Made by a program: the position numbers and the translations under genes. Of a DNA stretch of 64,000 nt, positions 35,024 to 45,300 are shown piece after piece (position 1 is the first letter of the stretch; each line of letters starts with the position of its first letter). The notes beneath the pieces were generated by a model. The model saw only the letters and a program-made list of their open reading frames with translations, was not told the DNA's origin and ran no database searches. Source of the DNA: Echiichthys vipera (Eukaryota; Chordata; Actinopteri; Perciformes; Trachinidae); contig OY829648.1 in assembly GCA_963691815.1 (NCBI GenBank), positions 25,660,917-25,724,916 on the forward strand, written 5' to 3'.

Positions 35024-38000
35024 TTTTATATCCCCTCCCAACCATACACGAGCTATGAGTACATTTAAAAAGCAACAGCTGTTTGGAAGTTTTTCATGTG
35101 TTGTGTAGCCGATAATCTCAACCTCTCCATCCAGAATCTTATACACAAACGCGGTTGAGCAAAAGTCAGAGACTGGACATGGCAGCTTTTATGCAAACAT
35201 ATTATTTTCCATGTAAACAGGTATGATGTGAAGATCGTAAATCATCCTCCTTCATCCCTCCCCTCACACTTGTTATTCTGCCTGTTCCACCCCCCACCCA
35301 AACACAGTGACACATAAGCACACTAACAGAGTGTGTCTGCAGAGTTTCAACAACACAGCGCGTGCCTTCAATGACTGTTGGATCAGCGCTCGCGACACTC
35401 TCGTTTTTGAATGTAGCCCCGGTTTATCAGAATGTGTTTAAAGCACCATATTAATCTTGTCACTAAGCAACCAAACTTTCTTCAAAGTTTAGCCCCTGTG
35501 GGAAAATAAATCCTCATTTAGGAAAGTTTTACATAATCAAGAAAATAACCATTTCTGAAGACTGTTCGATGGCTGAGCTCTACTGACTTTTCCTCATTTA
35601 AAGCCAATTGTTCATTTCCATACAGTATCATTTAGGAAAGTTTACGCACAATTTACTGAAAATGTGAAGATGCAGTTACTCGAACAACTACTGTACCAAA
35701 ACCAACAACACCCGTCCAGCTGCAGAATTATTGCAAACCCTTGTGCAATCTCTGAAAGCACCACCTTAACATGATTCATTCATTTGAACTGTAAATCCAT
35801 GATAATGCCCCGTCAAATTCAGAAACTTTGCCATTAAGACCTCCTCTGGGATATGTGTTGATATGGTGTCATTAGATCACACGTGGATCAAGAGGCAGAA
35901 TTCATGCTTTCTTTTACTGCGTGTCCAGCACCTGCTAAAGATTAGACTGTGTATATTTAACTCTGCCAGACTAAGCAACAAGACCAGATGGTTCATGATA
36001 ACGGTGTTTATATTATTCTAGCTGTGGGTGCAATTTCCCGACTGTGGAGGGGGGGCCACCGCAACTAAATGCATATGAAGGAAACGTTGATTACAAACAA
36101 CAGCATCTGCTCAAATCTCATTGTCTGCGGACTTGTGCTGCCACCTAGAGGGGAACACTCACCACTGTTGCCTGGGGGCTGTAGGCTGTGCTTTGTGAGT
36201 GAGCACCAGCCCACAGGGAAGATGTCCCGGGAGTCGTACTTGCACCAGTAATCAAAGGCACCCCGCCATCCATCGAACATGATAAAGACCTCATCGCCCT
36301 TCACTTCTCCAATGGTGGCAGGGCAGATGAGGTATGGGTTCTTCTTGTCAACGGCCTCCAGCTTCATGCCTGGCTTGAAGTTGTTCTGGGTGGGCCTCAG
36401 AGGTTCCTGAAAATGAGCGCAATGTCCTCATTACAACAACCTTGAAATGCATACACTGCCAATAAGATGGTGCCATACTTTTTAGAATAGAATAGAAATA
36501 CTTTATTGATCCCAAGCTGGGGAACTGCAGTGAATCGTTTGTACAAAAAATGTTTTTAAAGCTTTTTTTCGAAGCAACACATACCTTTTTAAAAGCTGTT
36601 GCTGGGGCCATCTCCGCTCCATTTAAGGTTCTCAACAGAAACATGGGCCACGAGGAGGCGTTCATCCGAAACCCTTGCAGAGAAATTTTAATAACATTAG
36701 AAAACAAAAGTGTTATAAACTCATTCAGAACAGAGTTATTAACAAGCCGTGTGGGTAATTCCCATAATTCCAGTGTTATGACCCCTTTCTTTCAGGTGTT
36801 TTTGTCGACCCAGTGAGCACTATCATGTTGTTTTTTAGATTTCGATTAACTCTACCAATGTCCAAAGGAATGTATGTACATCAATGCACACACACACACC
36901 TATGCATGCAGCTTAATTATTGTGCTATACTAATTATTCAAGCTGTATTACAACAATATAAACATCCCTGCCGACCTCCTTTTACCTTCGGGTTATTTTA
37001 AAGAATACAAATACTGTATATTATTATAATAATCATAGTGATCAAGTGATGCCTGTGGGGAAGCCTGATTTCACTTCCACATAGGACTATTTTCTACAGC
37101 ATGGTCTAACAATTACTTTCAGTTCAATGTTATCAGTCTACCATTTCTTCTTTTTATAACTCTTCCATGGCAGTTCAGTAGAAAAGTGCGAAAATAGATG
37201 AAGATTTTTCCTTTACTGTCTTGATATGATTATAAGAGACAACAATGTGCTTCCATCACATCTCCCCTGACTTTCTTACCCAGTGGTGGCTGCAGCATGT
37301 CTCCATTCTTCTCACAGGTGCCGATCGGCTGGATATCGATGGAGTCTACCAGTCTCCAGAAGTCGTTGCTGTTGTCACTTCCATCCAGACGGAGACGCAG
37401 GCGAACCCCAGTTAAGCCCATCACAGTGGCAATACAAACTGAGGTGGAATTGCGCGGGTCGTGGGCTTCGAGCTTCATTCCCACCTTGAAGTCATTGGAG
37501 GGTGGGACTCTAGCCTGCTGAAATTAGAGAAATTTAAAGTGCTGGTACTGTGCGCACTAATCGAATACACAGTGCACAAAAATAATTATTTAATCAACCC
37601 ATTGCTCCATTATGGTTTAGATAATGCCATCTAACTGTTCATTATGGTAAAAGCTTATGTTAACTGTACAGAAAGGATCATTAGTATATGTCTGTGTGGT
37701 AGTATACTTTCAGGAAGACAGTGTTGCATTCAGAATCAGAAATGGAGAACTTTTGAGTGATGGGCAATACCAGCTTGGACTACTGGCAGCAATTCACAAA
37801 ACCATGGTTGCCTTAGTAACATCAGTACTTACAGGACAGACTTAAAAGAAAACTTGAGCTGTGATGTCAAGCTTTACATTTAAGCCTAAGACTAGGTCTA
37901 TCTCCATGAAACTGGCCCCTGGTAAATATTAAACACCAAAGAAATCCAGAGGACATACCTGACGAAAACAGACTGGTGGAGCCGGTAGAGCAGACGTGTC

Positions 38001-38620
38001 TTTTAGATATTCTTCCCAGCTGAAAGCATCTAAAGCAAAAATAACACAAGAGTCAATGTTTTGACTGCAACAACTTTTGTTAAATCATGCAACCGATTAC
38101 TTTGTTTATAAAGATGACATAAAATCCAGAAAGAGTGAATTTGGCTCTCTATCACAATGGCATGTCATTTAAAACGTTAATGTTGCAGTGTCAAATGCCT
38201 AAAGGGCTCTTCTATAAACACTTAACACAGCTCTTCTTCAACCAAAGTAATCTAAAGGGAAAAAAATATCAAATGAAGGCCATCACAAAATACCTAATCA
38301 ATAAAAAGTTCACCTTTAGCTGTTGCAGGGGTTGTACCTGTTAGTGGAACCATTCTTCCTGGTTTCTCTTTTTTGCCATCTTTATGATCTAAAAATGATT
38401 ATGATGATTAAAAAGAAAATCTTTATGAATGTAAGAAAATGCAAAAGTTGTTTTAACCAATCTTAACGATAAAAGTAAAATGCAGATTTAATAAATGTAT
38501 TACTCTTCCTTCTATATCATGTCCTGCAGGCAGAGCTCTTATTGTCCAACAACTTTAGAACAATGAACAATTTCTCACATGTGAAAAATTACAACTACCT
38601 TGTTTCCTTTGCATACTCAT
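30707..38620 (-). CDS. scml2: SCML2-type Polycomb protein (MBT x2, SLED, SAM), 14 coding pieces, 696 residues
   Basis: Coding pieces on the minus strand, in order: 38620-38599, 38388-38314, 38029-37959, 37517-37280, 36673-36585, 36406-36163, 33555-33290, 33173-33080, 32980-32777, 32611-32450, 32346-32218, 31850-31629, 31531-31383 and 30832-30707. All introns are GT-AG, the phases agree, and the sum is 2091 nt. Domains: MBT repeat 1 near residues 57-150 (VGMKLEAHDPRNSTSVCIAT), MBT repeat 2 near 166-246 (MKLEAVDKKNPYLICPATI and FDYWCKYDSRDIFPVGWC), basic GRRPK and KKRGPKPGSK stretches near 300-340, SLED domain near 367-485 and SAM domain near 622-696. The family associates with PRC1, binds methyl-lysine and nucleic acids, and works in the nucleus. 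Length agrees with human SCML2 (700). SCMH1 is the nearest alternative, but the neighbours RAI2 and CDKL5 favour SCML2. Confidence 0.94.
30886..31290 (+). repeat. Dispersed repeat R1 in the last scml2 intron
   Basis: Runs from aaggtcccatcttgc to aggaactttaac, with imperfect inverted ends (aaggtcc / ggaactt). It lies in the intron between the two SAM exons and was duplicated, with part of the neighbouring exon, to 28355-28990. Confidence 0.75.
31383..31531 (-). CDS. scml2: scml2 exon, start of SAM domain
   Basis: 149 bp between acceptor ctttggtag and donor gtaagttc. Encodes ASSTTGPEALVSEREGKNPS, SWSIEEVMQFVRGADP and TALAPHAELFRKH, the first helices of the SAM domain. Confidence 0.92.
31629..31850 (-). 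CDS. scml2: scml2 linker exon
   Basis: 222 bp between acceptor ctctctccag and donor gtacag. Encodes a Ser/Pro-rich linker (ETLPHEENGLTKEQRYMDS, PRPQTARSSSEYHSQPSSLY). No fold expected. Confidence 0.88.
32218..32346 (-). CDS. scml2: scml2 linker exon
   Basis: 129 bp. Encodes VKEETMDAPSLARGSKRSLS and GVSPSYAAPLSPKHLRTEAH. Splice sites are tgtattttag and gtacgg. It keeps the frame on both sides; disordered linker. Confidence 0.88.
32450..32611 (-). CDS. scml2: scml2 exon, second half of SLED domain
   Basis: 162 bp. Encodes VRTDGGVRVVKLPSASSASF and VLRFLETMCRHLQCDNLFSS, matching the end of the Scm-like embedded domain, a DNA-binding fold in this family. Confidence 0.92.
32777..32980 (-). CDS. 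scml2: scml2 exon, first half of SLED domain
   Basis: 204 bp. Encodes VCVYVNKHGNCGPHLDRKQM, QHLPDHFGPGPVNAVLQLVV and QSCIDCAYQPKVLLSTLQTH. VCVYVN-HGN-GPHLD and LPDHFGPGPVN are hallmark SLED motifs. Confidence 0.94.
33080..33173 (-). CDS. scml2: scml2 short linker exon
   Basis: 94 bp starting in phase 0. Encodes RKSKIPQCPPQLPSFQVPQE and SPPSLNSVVST, continuing the basic run from the preceding exon. Confidence 0.9.
33290..33555 (-). CDS. scml2: scml2 exon with basic, AT-hook-like region
   Basis: 266 bp. Encodes VTLPKNLQILPASPSKPSRR, PLPPLPVRKGVRGRRPKSET, an alanine-rich helix (ALLKAVAEAAAAQNG) and PHKKRGPKPGSK. GRRPK and RGPKP resemble AT-hooks. Human SCML2 has an RNA-binding basic region between the MBT and SLED parts, which this may match. 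Confidence 0.9.
33556..36162 (-). other. scml2: scml2 intron (2.6 kb)
   Basis: No coding signal that fits the frame. It contains the TG/CG microsatellite at 34909-35021. Small open frames within are artefacts. Confidence 0.65.
34909..35021. repeat. (TG)n microsatellite with CG interruptions
   Basis: TG repeats with regularly spaced gtgcgtgtgc and gcgtgcgtgc motifs, all alternating purine-pyrimidine and thus prone to Z-DNA. Confidence 0.95.
36163..36406 (-). CDS. scml2: scml2 exon, MBT repeat 2
   Basis: 244 bp. Encodes EPLRPTQNNFKPGMKLEAVD, KKNPYLICPATIGEVKGDEV and the aromatic-cage segment FDYWCKYDSRDIFPVGWC. In the family this repeat holds the mono-/di-methyl-lysine pocket. Confidence 0.95.
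36481..36535 (+). repeat. Short LINE-tail-like fragment
   Basis: agaatagaaatactttattgatcccaagctgggg resembles the common tactttattgatccc segment found in vertebrate LINE 3' ends. A small relic in an scml2 intron. Confidence 0.5.
36585..36673 (-). CDS. scml2: scml2 exon linking the MBT repeats
   Basis: 89 bp. Encodes GFRMNASSWPMFLLRTLNGA and EMAPATAFKK. W-x-x-FL and LNGAEMAP-FKK are typical of the end of MBT repeat 1 in Scm proteins. Confidence 0.94.
37280..37517 (-). CDS. scml2: scml2 exon, MBT repeat 1
   Basis: 238 bp. Encodes QARVPPSNDFKVGMKLEAHD, PRNSTSVCIATVMGLTGVRL and FWRLVDSIDIQPIGTCEKNG. The acceptor reads ttcagCAG, so a NAGNAG choice could drop the first Gln. Confidence 0.95.
37959..38029 (-). 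CDS. scml2: scml2 exon before MBT repeat 1
   Basis: 71 bp. Encodes DAFSWEEYLKDTSALPAPPV and CFRQ, the W-EEYL segment that precedes the first MBT repeat in Scm, SCML2 and SCMH1. Confidence 0.93.
38314..38388 (-). CDS. scml2: scml2 N-terminal lysine-rich exon, two possible donors
   Basis: Acceptor catttttag precedes 38388. Using the donor after 38314 (CTAAAG|gtgaac) it encodes DHKDGKKEKPGRMVPLTG and TTPATAK. An alternative donor after 38338 (AACAG|gtacaa) keeps the frame and is 24 nt shorter. Confidence 0.75.
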
Positions 38621-38681
38621 CAGAAATAATAGTCTGAAAGCTGGTAGTAAATAAGGATTTCTGGGGCGTTTAATGTCAAAC
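38599..38681 (-). CDS. scml2: scml2 exon with the proposed start codon
   Basis: Acceptor attccag and donor gtagtt bound an 83-bp exon. The proposed ATG (38620-38618) gives MSMQRKQ before the next exon. If exon 1 (ending 41474) is spliced directly here, the frame upstream of this ATG has a stop before any other ATG, which supports this start. An extra leader exon would change that. Confidence 0.65.
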
Positions 38682-39710
38682 CTGGAATAAAATACAGATA
38701 TTTATTCACCCATATATATAAAACAAAAATACTGTACTGATGCCTTGAGAGTCATCCCAGCTGATAGCATTAGATAAATCTGAATTAACAACTCTGAAAT
38801 GCTTTCAGTAATGAGCAATAATAATGACACAAATGAAGCTGTATGCTGTCACGTTGTAAAGCCCCTACAGTCCTACTGTATACCCACACAGGTGTTTTCA
38901 CTTACTGAGCTCGGCTGGAGCACTCCTTTAAGAAAAACCTTCATTTCAAGTCATAAACACAGTCTTTATCAAGCATAGTAAAAAAGACCTCTCCTTGCCT
39001 TTAAGCGGAGTCTTTCCCATGGTGGCTGATGACCAATGGTGACGCTTCTACAATGACGACCAATGGTGACGAGGTATGCTTCTGTGCCGGTCTAATTGTG
39101 TTCTAAAAAATATCAGAGGTGGAAATATTTCATATGAAATTTAGCACACACGAAACTACAGTAGTTCAAAAGAGACTCATTAGTCCATTCATTCATATAA
39201 GGGACAGACAAAATTGCAATAACACTCATTTGCCTAACAATCTAAAAAACAAGAGCTCGTTGATGTTCAATGCACGTAACATTGACGAGAATTGTGTTTG
39301 GATATGAATATAGGTGCTTGACACGTGCACACTAGTTGGTGGGGGTGGGGGAAACAATCGATTCTTGGGAAGCATCGCAACTCTCTCTAGGAAGATTCTG
39401 TCTGGAGGCAGAAACATCAGTACCTGGAAATTTAAACCCACTTCTCTACATTATGATGACCTGTAGCAATTTTGTACGGACAGGCTGTAATGTGATTCAA
39501 TGGAGGTAAACATGTGTATGTACTACAGTACAACTATTGTATTAATAGAAGATAACTGAAGTAAATTCCACTGTTTATTTTACCATAATTATGGATCATT
39601 ACATATACCTCATGTTTTAAAAGTACTAAGTAGTCACACAGGAAGAAAATAAGTCATGTATAGAAATCGATGCATCAATAACCTTTTTATAATTGCATCG
39701 TAACTAGTGA

Positions 39711-40040
39711 TAGACCGATACATTGGCTGGCTGATATTTGCGTTTATTAGTTGTATCATATCGGCCGATGCCGGCTGCTCCATTCGCCAATAGTTTATAA
39801 CCGGCATTATTTACAGACAGGCGTCTCCAGCAGCACAGAGCTGCCCGTGGACGCCTGAACTTTTCAAGTTCAATAAAATCCTTTTTTTTTTTTTTTTTAT
39901 TGAGAATTGTAACATTTGTTATCATAATTGTCTAATTTTTATGATGTAAATTGAGGGAGCAAAAGTAGTATTGGCTCCAAACTTCAGTTTAAGAAAATTG
40001 GCAGTACGCATCAGTCATCGGCTAAGGCTGATGAATAAAA
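39711..40040. repeat. Dispersed repeat with tatcggccgat motifs
   Basis: gtgatagaccgatacattgg, ggctgatatttgcgtttatt and atcatatcggccgatgccgg match a repeat I recognise from many fish sequences; cagtcatcggctaaggctgatg closes it. Contains a T17 run near 39880-39898. Class unknown. Confidence 0.6.
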
Positions 40041-40210
40041 ATCCACTACGGTAGTTTCCCAATCGTAACCCTCGGAATCGGATTGGTGCCGAGAAATTCT
40101 CACCCCATCTAGCTGGTAGCCTTTTCAAATAGTCAGTGTACCATTTTCATAACCTTAAGTTGCGACTGAATCAACAAGCGGAGCTACATTTGAAGCAGTT
40201 ATAGTATATA

Positions 40211-40390
40211 CTAGGTCTGCAACTATTGATTTCTTGGTCAATTAAATACCAGAAAAAAGCAAAAATACACATCAAACTGTTAAAGAGCTCAAGATGATGT
40301 CTTCAAATTGGTTGTTTAGTGTGACAAACCAAGTCCAATCCCCAGCACTATTGATACTGAATTAATCTATTTGGTTTCGTGTAAAGGCAA
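40211..40390. repeat. Dispersed repeat with ctgcaactattgat motif
   Basis: ggtctgcaactattgatttc, ttggtcaattaaat, gctcaagatgatgtcttcaa and gtttagtgtgacaaacc follow the order of a common fish repeat (gctgcaacgattaat-type). Degenerate copy in the scml2 first intron. Confidence 0.55.
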
Positions 40391-41473
40391 AAAGAGAAAT
40401 ATTACTGAAAATAACCTGCTGCAGGAAACCACATAAGACCTGAGGGAGAGTTACATGGTCCTGTTGTTAGCAAAGGGACTTTTTTTTCCAGTAAAATAAA
40501 AACACACCAGAACTTCTGTCATGCACAGAAGTGTGTTATTCCAGTAATGGACACTCCCACAGAGACAGGAAGCCTGTAACAGGGTGGGTTTGTTCAGGTT
40601 CAGCACTGTAACGACACACAGGCAGGCCTGTTGTGGTGTGACACTGAGTATAACTTGGTGGTGACAGTGTGTAAGAGAACATTACTTCAGCATTTACAGT
40701 TGTCACAGATATGCTGGAGAACTTAAACCTAAGCACTTAGTGAGTTGGTGCAACCATAGTAAATAAAAACATCGGTCCTACATCTCGGGGTGAAACATAA
40801 AGACCACAGGAGGACTGCGTGTCCTCGAAGTGGCCGATAATGACACCAGAAAACTGGCTAACTCATCAAGACTATCGCTCACATTAACGATTCTGTGGGG
40901 GGCTATTCTGGCAAAGCTAACGTTACCGCTCTACGAGCACAGTGGCGTTACCAATGTGGATTTGTTTCTTACCTGATGTTACAGAATAACTTCATAAACG
41001 CGTTGCCTTCTATCTGGAGAAAATTATCTGCACACTTTCCCTTGTTTTTCTCACCAAAGTCCCTCCATCTAACATCAACCCATCACCGTTGACTGTCCGC
41101 TGGTTATGTCACCACATCAGCCTTCAAACGTTAACTGAGCTGGTAACAGCGAGCTAAATACTGAGATGTGTACCGCTATAGCGCTGGTTTACATTATATA
41201 TAACACTTATTAGTTTAAATGTCACCTATTTGCACTCGCACGTCGTATCTGATGTGTAATTGTGACGCTGTGTGGTTCCAGGTGATAGTCCGGGCCCAAT
41301 GTTGACAACACTGCTGGCTAATAACTAGGTTGGCTAACCTTAGCGTTCACGTTAACCCTCTGGGAACACTTCCTCGCATATTACCAAGGAGAATTAGACA
41401 TAAACCGGGTCGTGTAGCTTCGTCGGACATTCTCCAAAAACTCTTTATCATTCAGTCTGAAGGAAAAACTTAC

Positions 41474-41545
41474 AAGTGCCGTGTTTTTTCGAGTAAAGAT
41501 CCTCACACTTCTCTCTAGTCGTCAGCTGCCATTTTTTCACCAATG
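41474..41545 (-). promoter_or_regulatory. scml2: scml2 non-coding first exon with a five-codon uORF
   Basis: Donor GCACTT|gtaagt lies at 41473-41472. Just upstream on the minus strand, ATG 41532 to TAG 41515 encodes five residues in strong context (A at -3, G at +4). Whether the ATG is in the mRNA depends on the start site, which is not visible. Confidence 0.55.
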
Positions 41546-41629
41546 TAGTGTATGCTTACACGCATGTAATAAATGCCGAAGATAGTGTTGGAGGGTGAGC
41601 ACACGCGAAGCGAACAGCGAGAAGCCAGA

Positions 41630-41710
41630 GCAGCAGGCCAATCAATGCTCCCGATGCTCACAATTACAGCCAATCAGAGAAAGGCTTACTCGTTTTGACC
41701 AATCAGCGTC
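41630..41710 (-). promoter_or_regulatory. scml2: scml2 promoter: three CCAAT boxes at about 30-bp spacing
   Basis: CCAATCA at 41638-41644, CCAATCA at 41670-41676 and CCAATCAG at 41699-41706, within a region richer in CpG than its flanks and 90-160 bp upstream of the first exon. Regular spacing near 30 bp fits NF-Y-driven promoters of proliferation genes. Confidence 0.6.
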
Positions 41711-44700
41711 GAGGCTGCTAGTCGGCCTGTAATTTTGGACTCCAGAAAGTAACACTAGTTATCCATCTCCACTTTTCTCTCCTCTTCACAAGACGCGTCC
41801 TCTGTTGTGGCTCCAAACTGATCGAAAAATTATGTTTACTCGATTAAATCACGGTATAAGAAACTCTAACAACTCCAAAATACTAATTAAAAATGCTGCT
41901 ATTTTAAAAAGGCATGGTAAAGAAAAAAATGAAATAAGTAAATAACGAGTATTAAACAGAATAACTGTTTTTAATGAACGGAGAAGACTCAATATCTTAA
42001 TTAAATATATTTAAATGATAGAATATTAGAATACAAAACAGATAACGTAGATATGAATCCCATAACTGCTTGTATCAAATATCTTTTATTGAGGTATAGT
42101 TAGTCGAAATAGTGATTCATTACATAAACGTCTTGTTTATTTATTTTTTTATAACTGAATGACCGATTGAAACCCTGGGTGCACACATAAAAGGAAAGAA
42201 ATAGATGGATAAAGTAAGTAAATACACAAAGAGAGAGAGAGAAACAAAAAAACACACACAATATGATTAAGGTACATATCTAATTATAATAGTTGTTGAA
42301 TTCAAGTTCCATATTTGAAAAAAACGACACCTCAATTTAATGAAAACAGTCCATTTCTATGAAAGTTGGTGACATCTCTGTGAAAAGGGGATAACATCAC
42401 GACATAGAGTCCGTCATCACAAGAGCCAAGTAGCTAAACGTGACTCAGAAGCACTGTCCCATGTCAGATTCAAACCCGTGTGTTTTCCCCGCCTACACTT
42501 TAACTGAAAAGTCTAGATTATTCTAACCATGACAAAAACAAGATGTCAATCCCAATACTCAGGCAGGATTCAGCACATGCAGCCTTAAGCAATAATATAG
42601 TTATAGCAAATTACAAGTGACTGTGACGAGGCAAAACGCAGCATCAACATCTGTTTTATTTTGAAATGATTGCAGCTTGCAAATGTGTTTCAAAGCTCTC
42701 TTTAAAAAAAAAAAACAATAGCTGAACCTGGACACACTACAAAATTAAAATGCTACTTACATAACAATACATCAGTAATACCGATTCAATGATTTAACAT
42801 GTCATATATTAACCTTTACAGGGGTACTTTTATTTTTGATCCTTTACCTGCGACTTGCTGATTATAATTCCATACATTTACACATTACATTTTGAATGCA
42901 GTACCTTTGCTTGATAGTATTTTTACGTTATTTTTACTTATGTTAAAGGTCTGAGTACTTCCTCCACGTTGAGTTTGCGGTTTCCTTCATTTATTCTCCA
43001 ATAGGTTGCAGGAAATCTGCAGCCAGCTGTGTCACACATTGTTATCAGTAATTTTAGAAATGTATCTCACCATAAAGGTTGAGTGATGTAGAAATTCATA
43101 ATATGGGGTACATTAATTAACGGTGTAGCCAACTAGGCCTTATATATATATAAATATATATCTGCTGGAAAATGTAGATTTGTATTTCTAATATACATGT
43201 CTAACATTGTTTCTTTGAAATTCTGCAGGTCGTTAGAGCCAGTTATAGGACCTAAGTTGGACTTTCATTTTCACAATATATTTATATATACATATATTGC
43301 ATTATAATTCTAATAATAATGAATTATGTTATTATTATTATTATTATGATAATTATTATTATATACAGTATGAACTTATATGAATACTTGACATTTACTC
43401 TTAAATATAATGTTACTTTTCAATTCAATTTAATTTCCACAAAGCAATTTGTCCCCATTTGTTAATAGACCTCATGGCTCCACAACATTAGGTTACCACA
43501 TAATAAGGCTACCATAACCTATGAGGACCACTAACCTGGCAGAAAAGCTGTGTCACAGTCTCAACATTGGCTGGAATGTAGAACACCGACTTTAGTCATT
43601 AGGCTGATAAAATCAGCCTGTAGAATAAAACCAAGCTGCTTTGACCTTTCTAACCACTCTTGTTCTTTACAAAGGCTTTTTTTTATTATGTAGGGTGTGT
43701 CCTGCAGCAGAGTGAGGGGGTTTGATGGAAGCATCACATGGTTCAGGTGTTTCTCATGTGGGAACTGATCAAAATCTTAATTATAGCTTTGTATTAACAC
43801 TATCTTCACAGGGAGTATTAACTTTACCACATGCTGACATACTAATGTGTGTGTGAGCTGCAACGACTGCTCTGAGAGCACAACTCAGTCATGATCATTC
43901 TTATAAAAAAACATGTATTTAGAGATATAATCAATAAAGACAATTAACTAAACTCTGAAATACACTGTAGTACTATTTTGGTGGGAAACTACACATTACA
44001 GAGCCACTGACAAAGTTTTAGGTTTATCCTGTGGGTGGCAGCATGGTTTCATGGAGCACAGACCTGAGGAAAGCTGTAAAGCTCCTTCAGAGTGTTTGAA
44101 ATGTCAGTAGCCCACATTTGGTCTGAATGAGGTCGGGGTTATGGATACAGATAGTTCACATAGGACAGTACAGCACTTTTATTTTTGCTTTGCACTCCTC
44201 AGAATTTCCCAAAAGAGACTTGTATAGATTTTCATTTTCTACCCATGACTATGTGGAAAAGATATGATCAATATTCACCAAAAACATGTACAAATGCAGC
44301 CCTTTTGGCATTCAATTTGGTAGACATTTTGTGTTATGGGTATGCAAAGAGAAGACAAAGAAAACTTTTAATAACAGTTCATAATTATGGAAAAAAGGTC
44401 TTCAGAGACAGTGCTGAATAACAAGGTGTGCTGTCGTAAACCCCTCACACACACCTAAAGACATTGGTGAGGTGTGAAAAGCGTGCTGCCCTTGAGCAAG
44501 GCAGATTCCCAGTTATCTGTTTAGGAATGGTGTTGCTTTATATCGTCCTTATAATGCCACGCGTGCGCTGTGTTATGACATCTACATAGATGATGTTATC
44601 ATACCGAAAGCAGGGTGTGATCTTGTGAATTATGTAATTGAGAAACCAGAACAATAATATCCCACCTCATCCGAAAACACCCTCAGACCGCAACACAGTT
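41711..44700. other. Spacer between scml2 and cdkl5 promoters (head to head)
   Basis: Very AT-rich, with TA-rich and ATT-rich runs near 43140-43165 and 43260-43390. No gene found. The spacing of about 3.2 kb between first exons makes a single shared core promoter unlikely. Confidence 0.55.
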
Positions 44701-44729
44701 TTCTCTATCTCCCCTTGTTGCCCTTCTGC

Positions 44730-44939
44730 TCTCTGATTGGTCCAAGTGAAGGGGGGGCGTTGGAACGAACCGTCGCCATTGGTCGTCGTCACGCCAGTCA
44801 AACTGTTGCCTGGTGATATGCTTGCAGCTTGTCAACCGCACGATCCAGTTTCTGGAGCTGCCTGCTGCAATGAAAATATCTCCGCTGGTGGGTGGATATA
44901 CGGGCCCGCGTCCATCCTTTCCCCCCGAACAGTGACTGA
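44730..44939 (+). promoter_or_regulatory. cdkl5: cdkl5 promoter and non-coding first exon
   Basis: Two inverted CCAAT boxes (ATTGG at 44736-44740 and 44778-44782) and a GC box (gggggggcg near 44750) precede GC-rich sequence ending in the donor gactga|GTGAGTAC at 44940. This pairs well with the acceptor at 47335. The transcription start is probably near 44800-44850, by inference. Confidence 0.6.
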
Positions 44940-45073
44940 GTGAGTACTTTATATTATCTTTATGTGAATAACAACTGTCAGCTCTTAAGTGTTAGGGTTT
45001 GATCTCCAGCTCAAGCTCACGGGAGAGGCAACGTTACCAAGCTTGGTGTTTGTTTTGAGCTCATTTGCGGTTT

Positions 45074-45076
<3 letters not shown>

Positions 45077-45166
<90 letters not shown>
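45077..45166. repeat. cdkl5: (CA)n microsatellite
   Basis: About 45 CA units, 140 bp after the cdkl5 exon 1 donor. It faces the TG array at 45240-45298. Confidence 0.97.
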
Positions 45167-45168
<2 letters not shown>

Positions 45169-45237
45169 AGACGTGCAGTACAGTACAGTCAGAGTCCCTG
45201 TTAAAAAAAAACAATCATTTAACAGCAACATTTTCTC

Positions 45238-45239
<2 letters not shown>

Positions 45240-45298
<59 letters not shown>
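45240..45298. repeat. cdkl5: (TG)n microsatellite facing the CA array
   Basis: About 29 TG units. As the complement of the preceding CA array only 73 bp away, it makes a long inverted repeat in the pre-mRNA and in single-stranded DNA. Confidence 0.97.

Positions 45299-45300
<2 letters not shown>

Larger units (their letters stand above)
38682..41473 (-). other. scml2: scml2 first intron with dispersed repeats
   Basis: Contains two repeat copies (39711-40040 and 40211-40390). Near 39030-39075 the words gaccaatggtgacg recur as a short tandem pair. No coding exon was recognised. Confidence 0.55.

Noticed and set aside
34612..35146. Open frames across the TG array in an scml2 intron
   Set aside because: Length is owed to the dinucleotide repeat, which has no stops in several frames.
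41330..41518. 62-codon plus-strand frame opposite scml2 exon 1
   Set aside because: It lies antisense to the scml2 leader in GC-richer DNA and has no recognised motif; a divergent small protein cannot be excluded but is unsupported.
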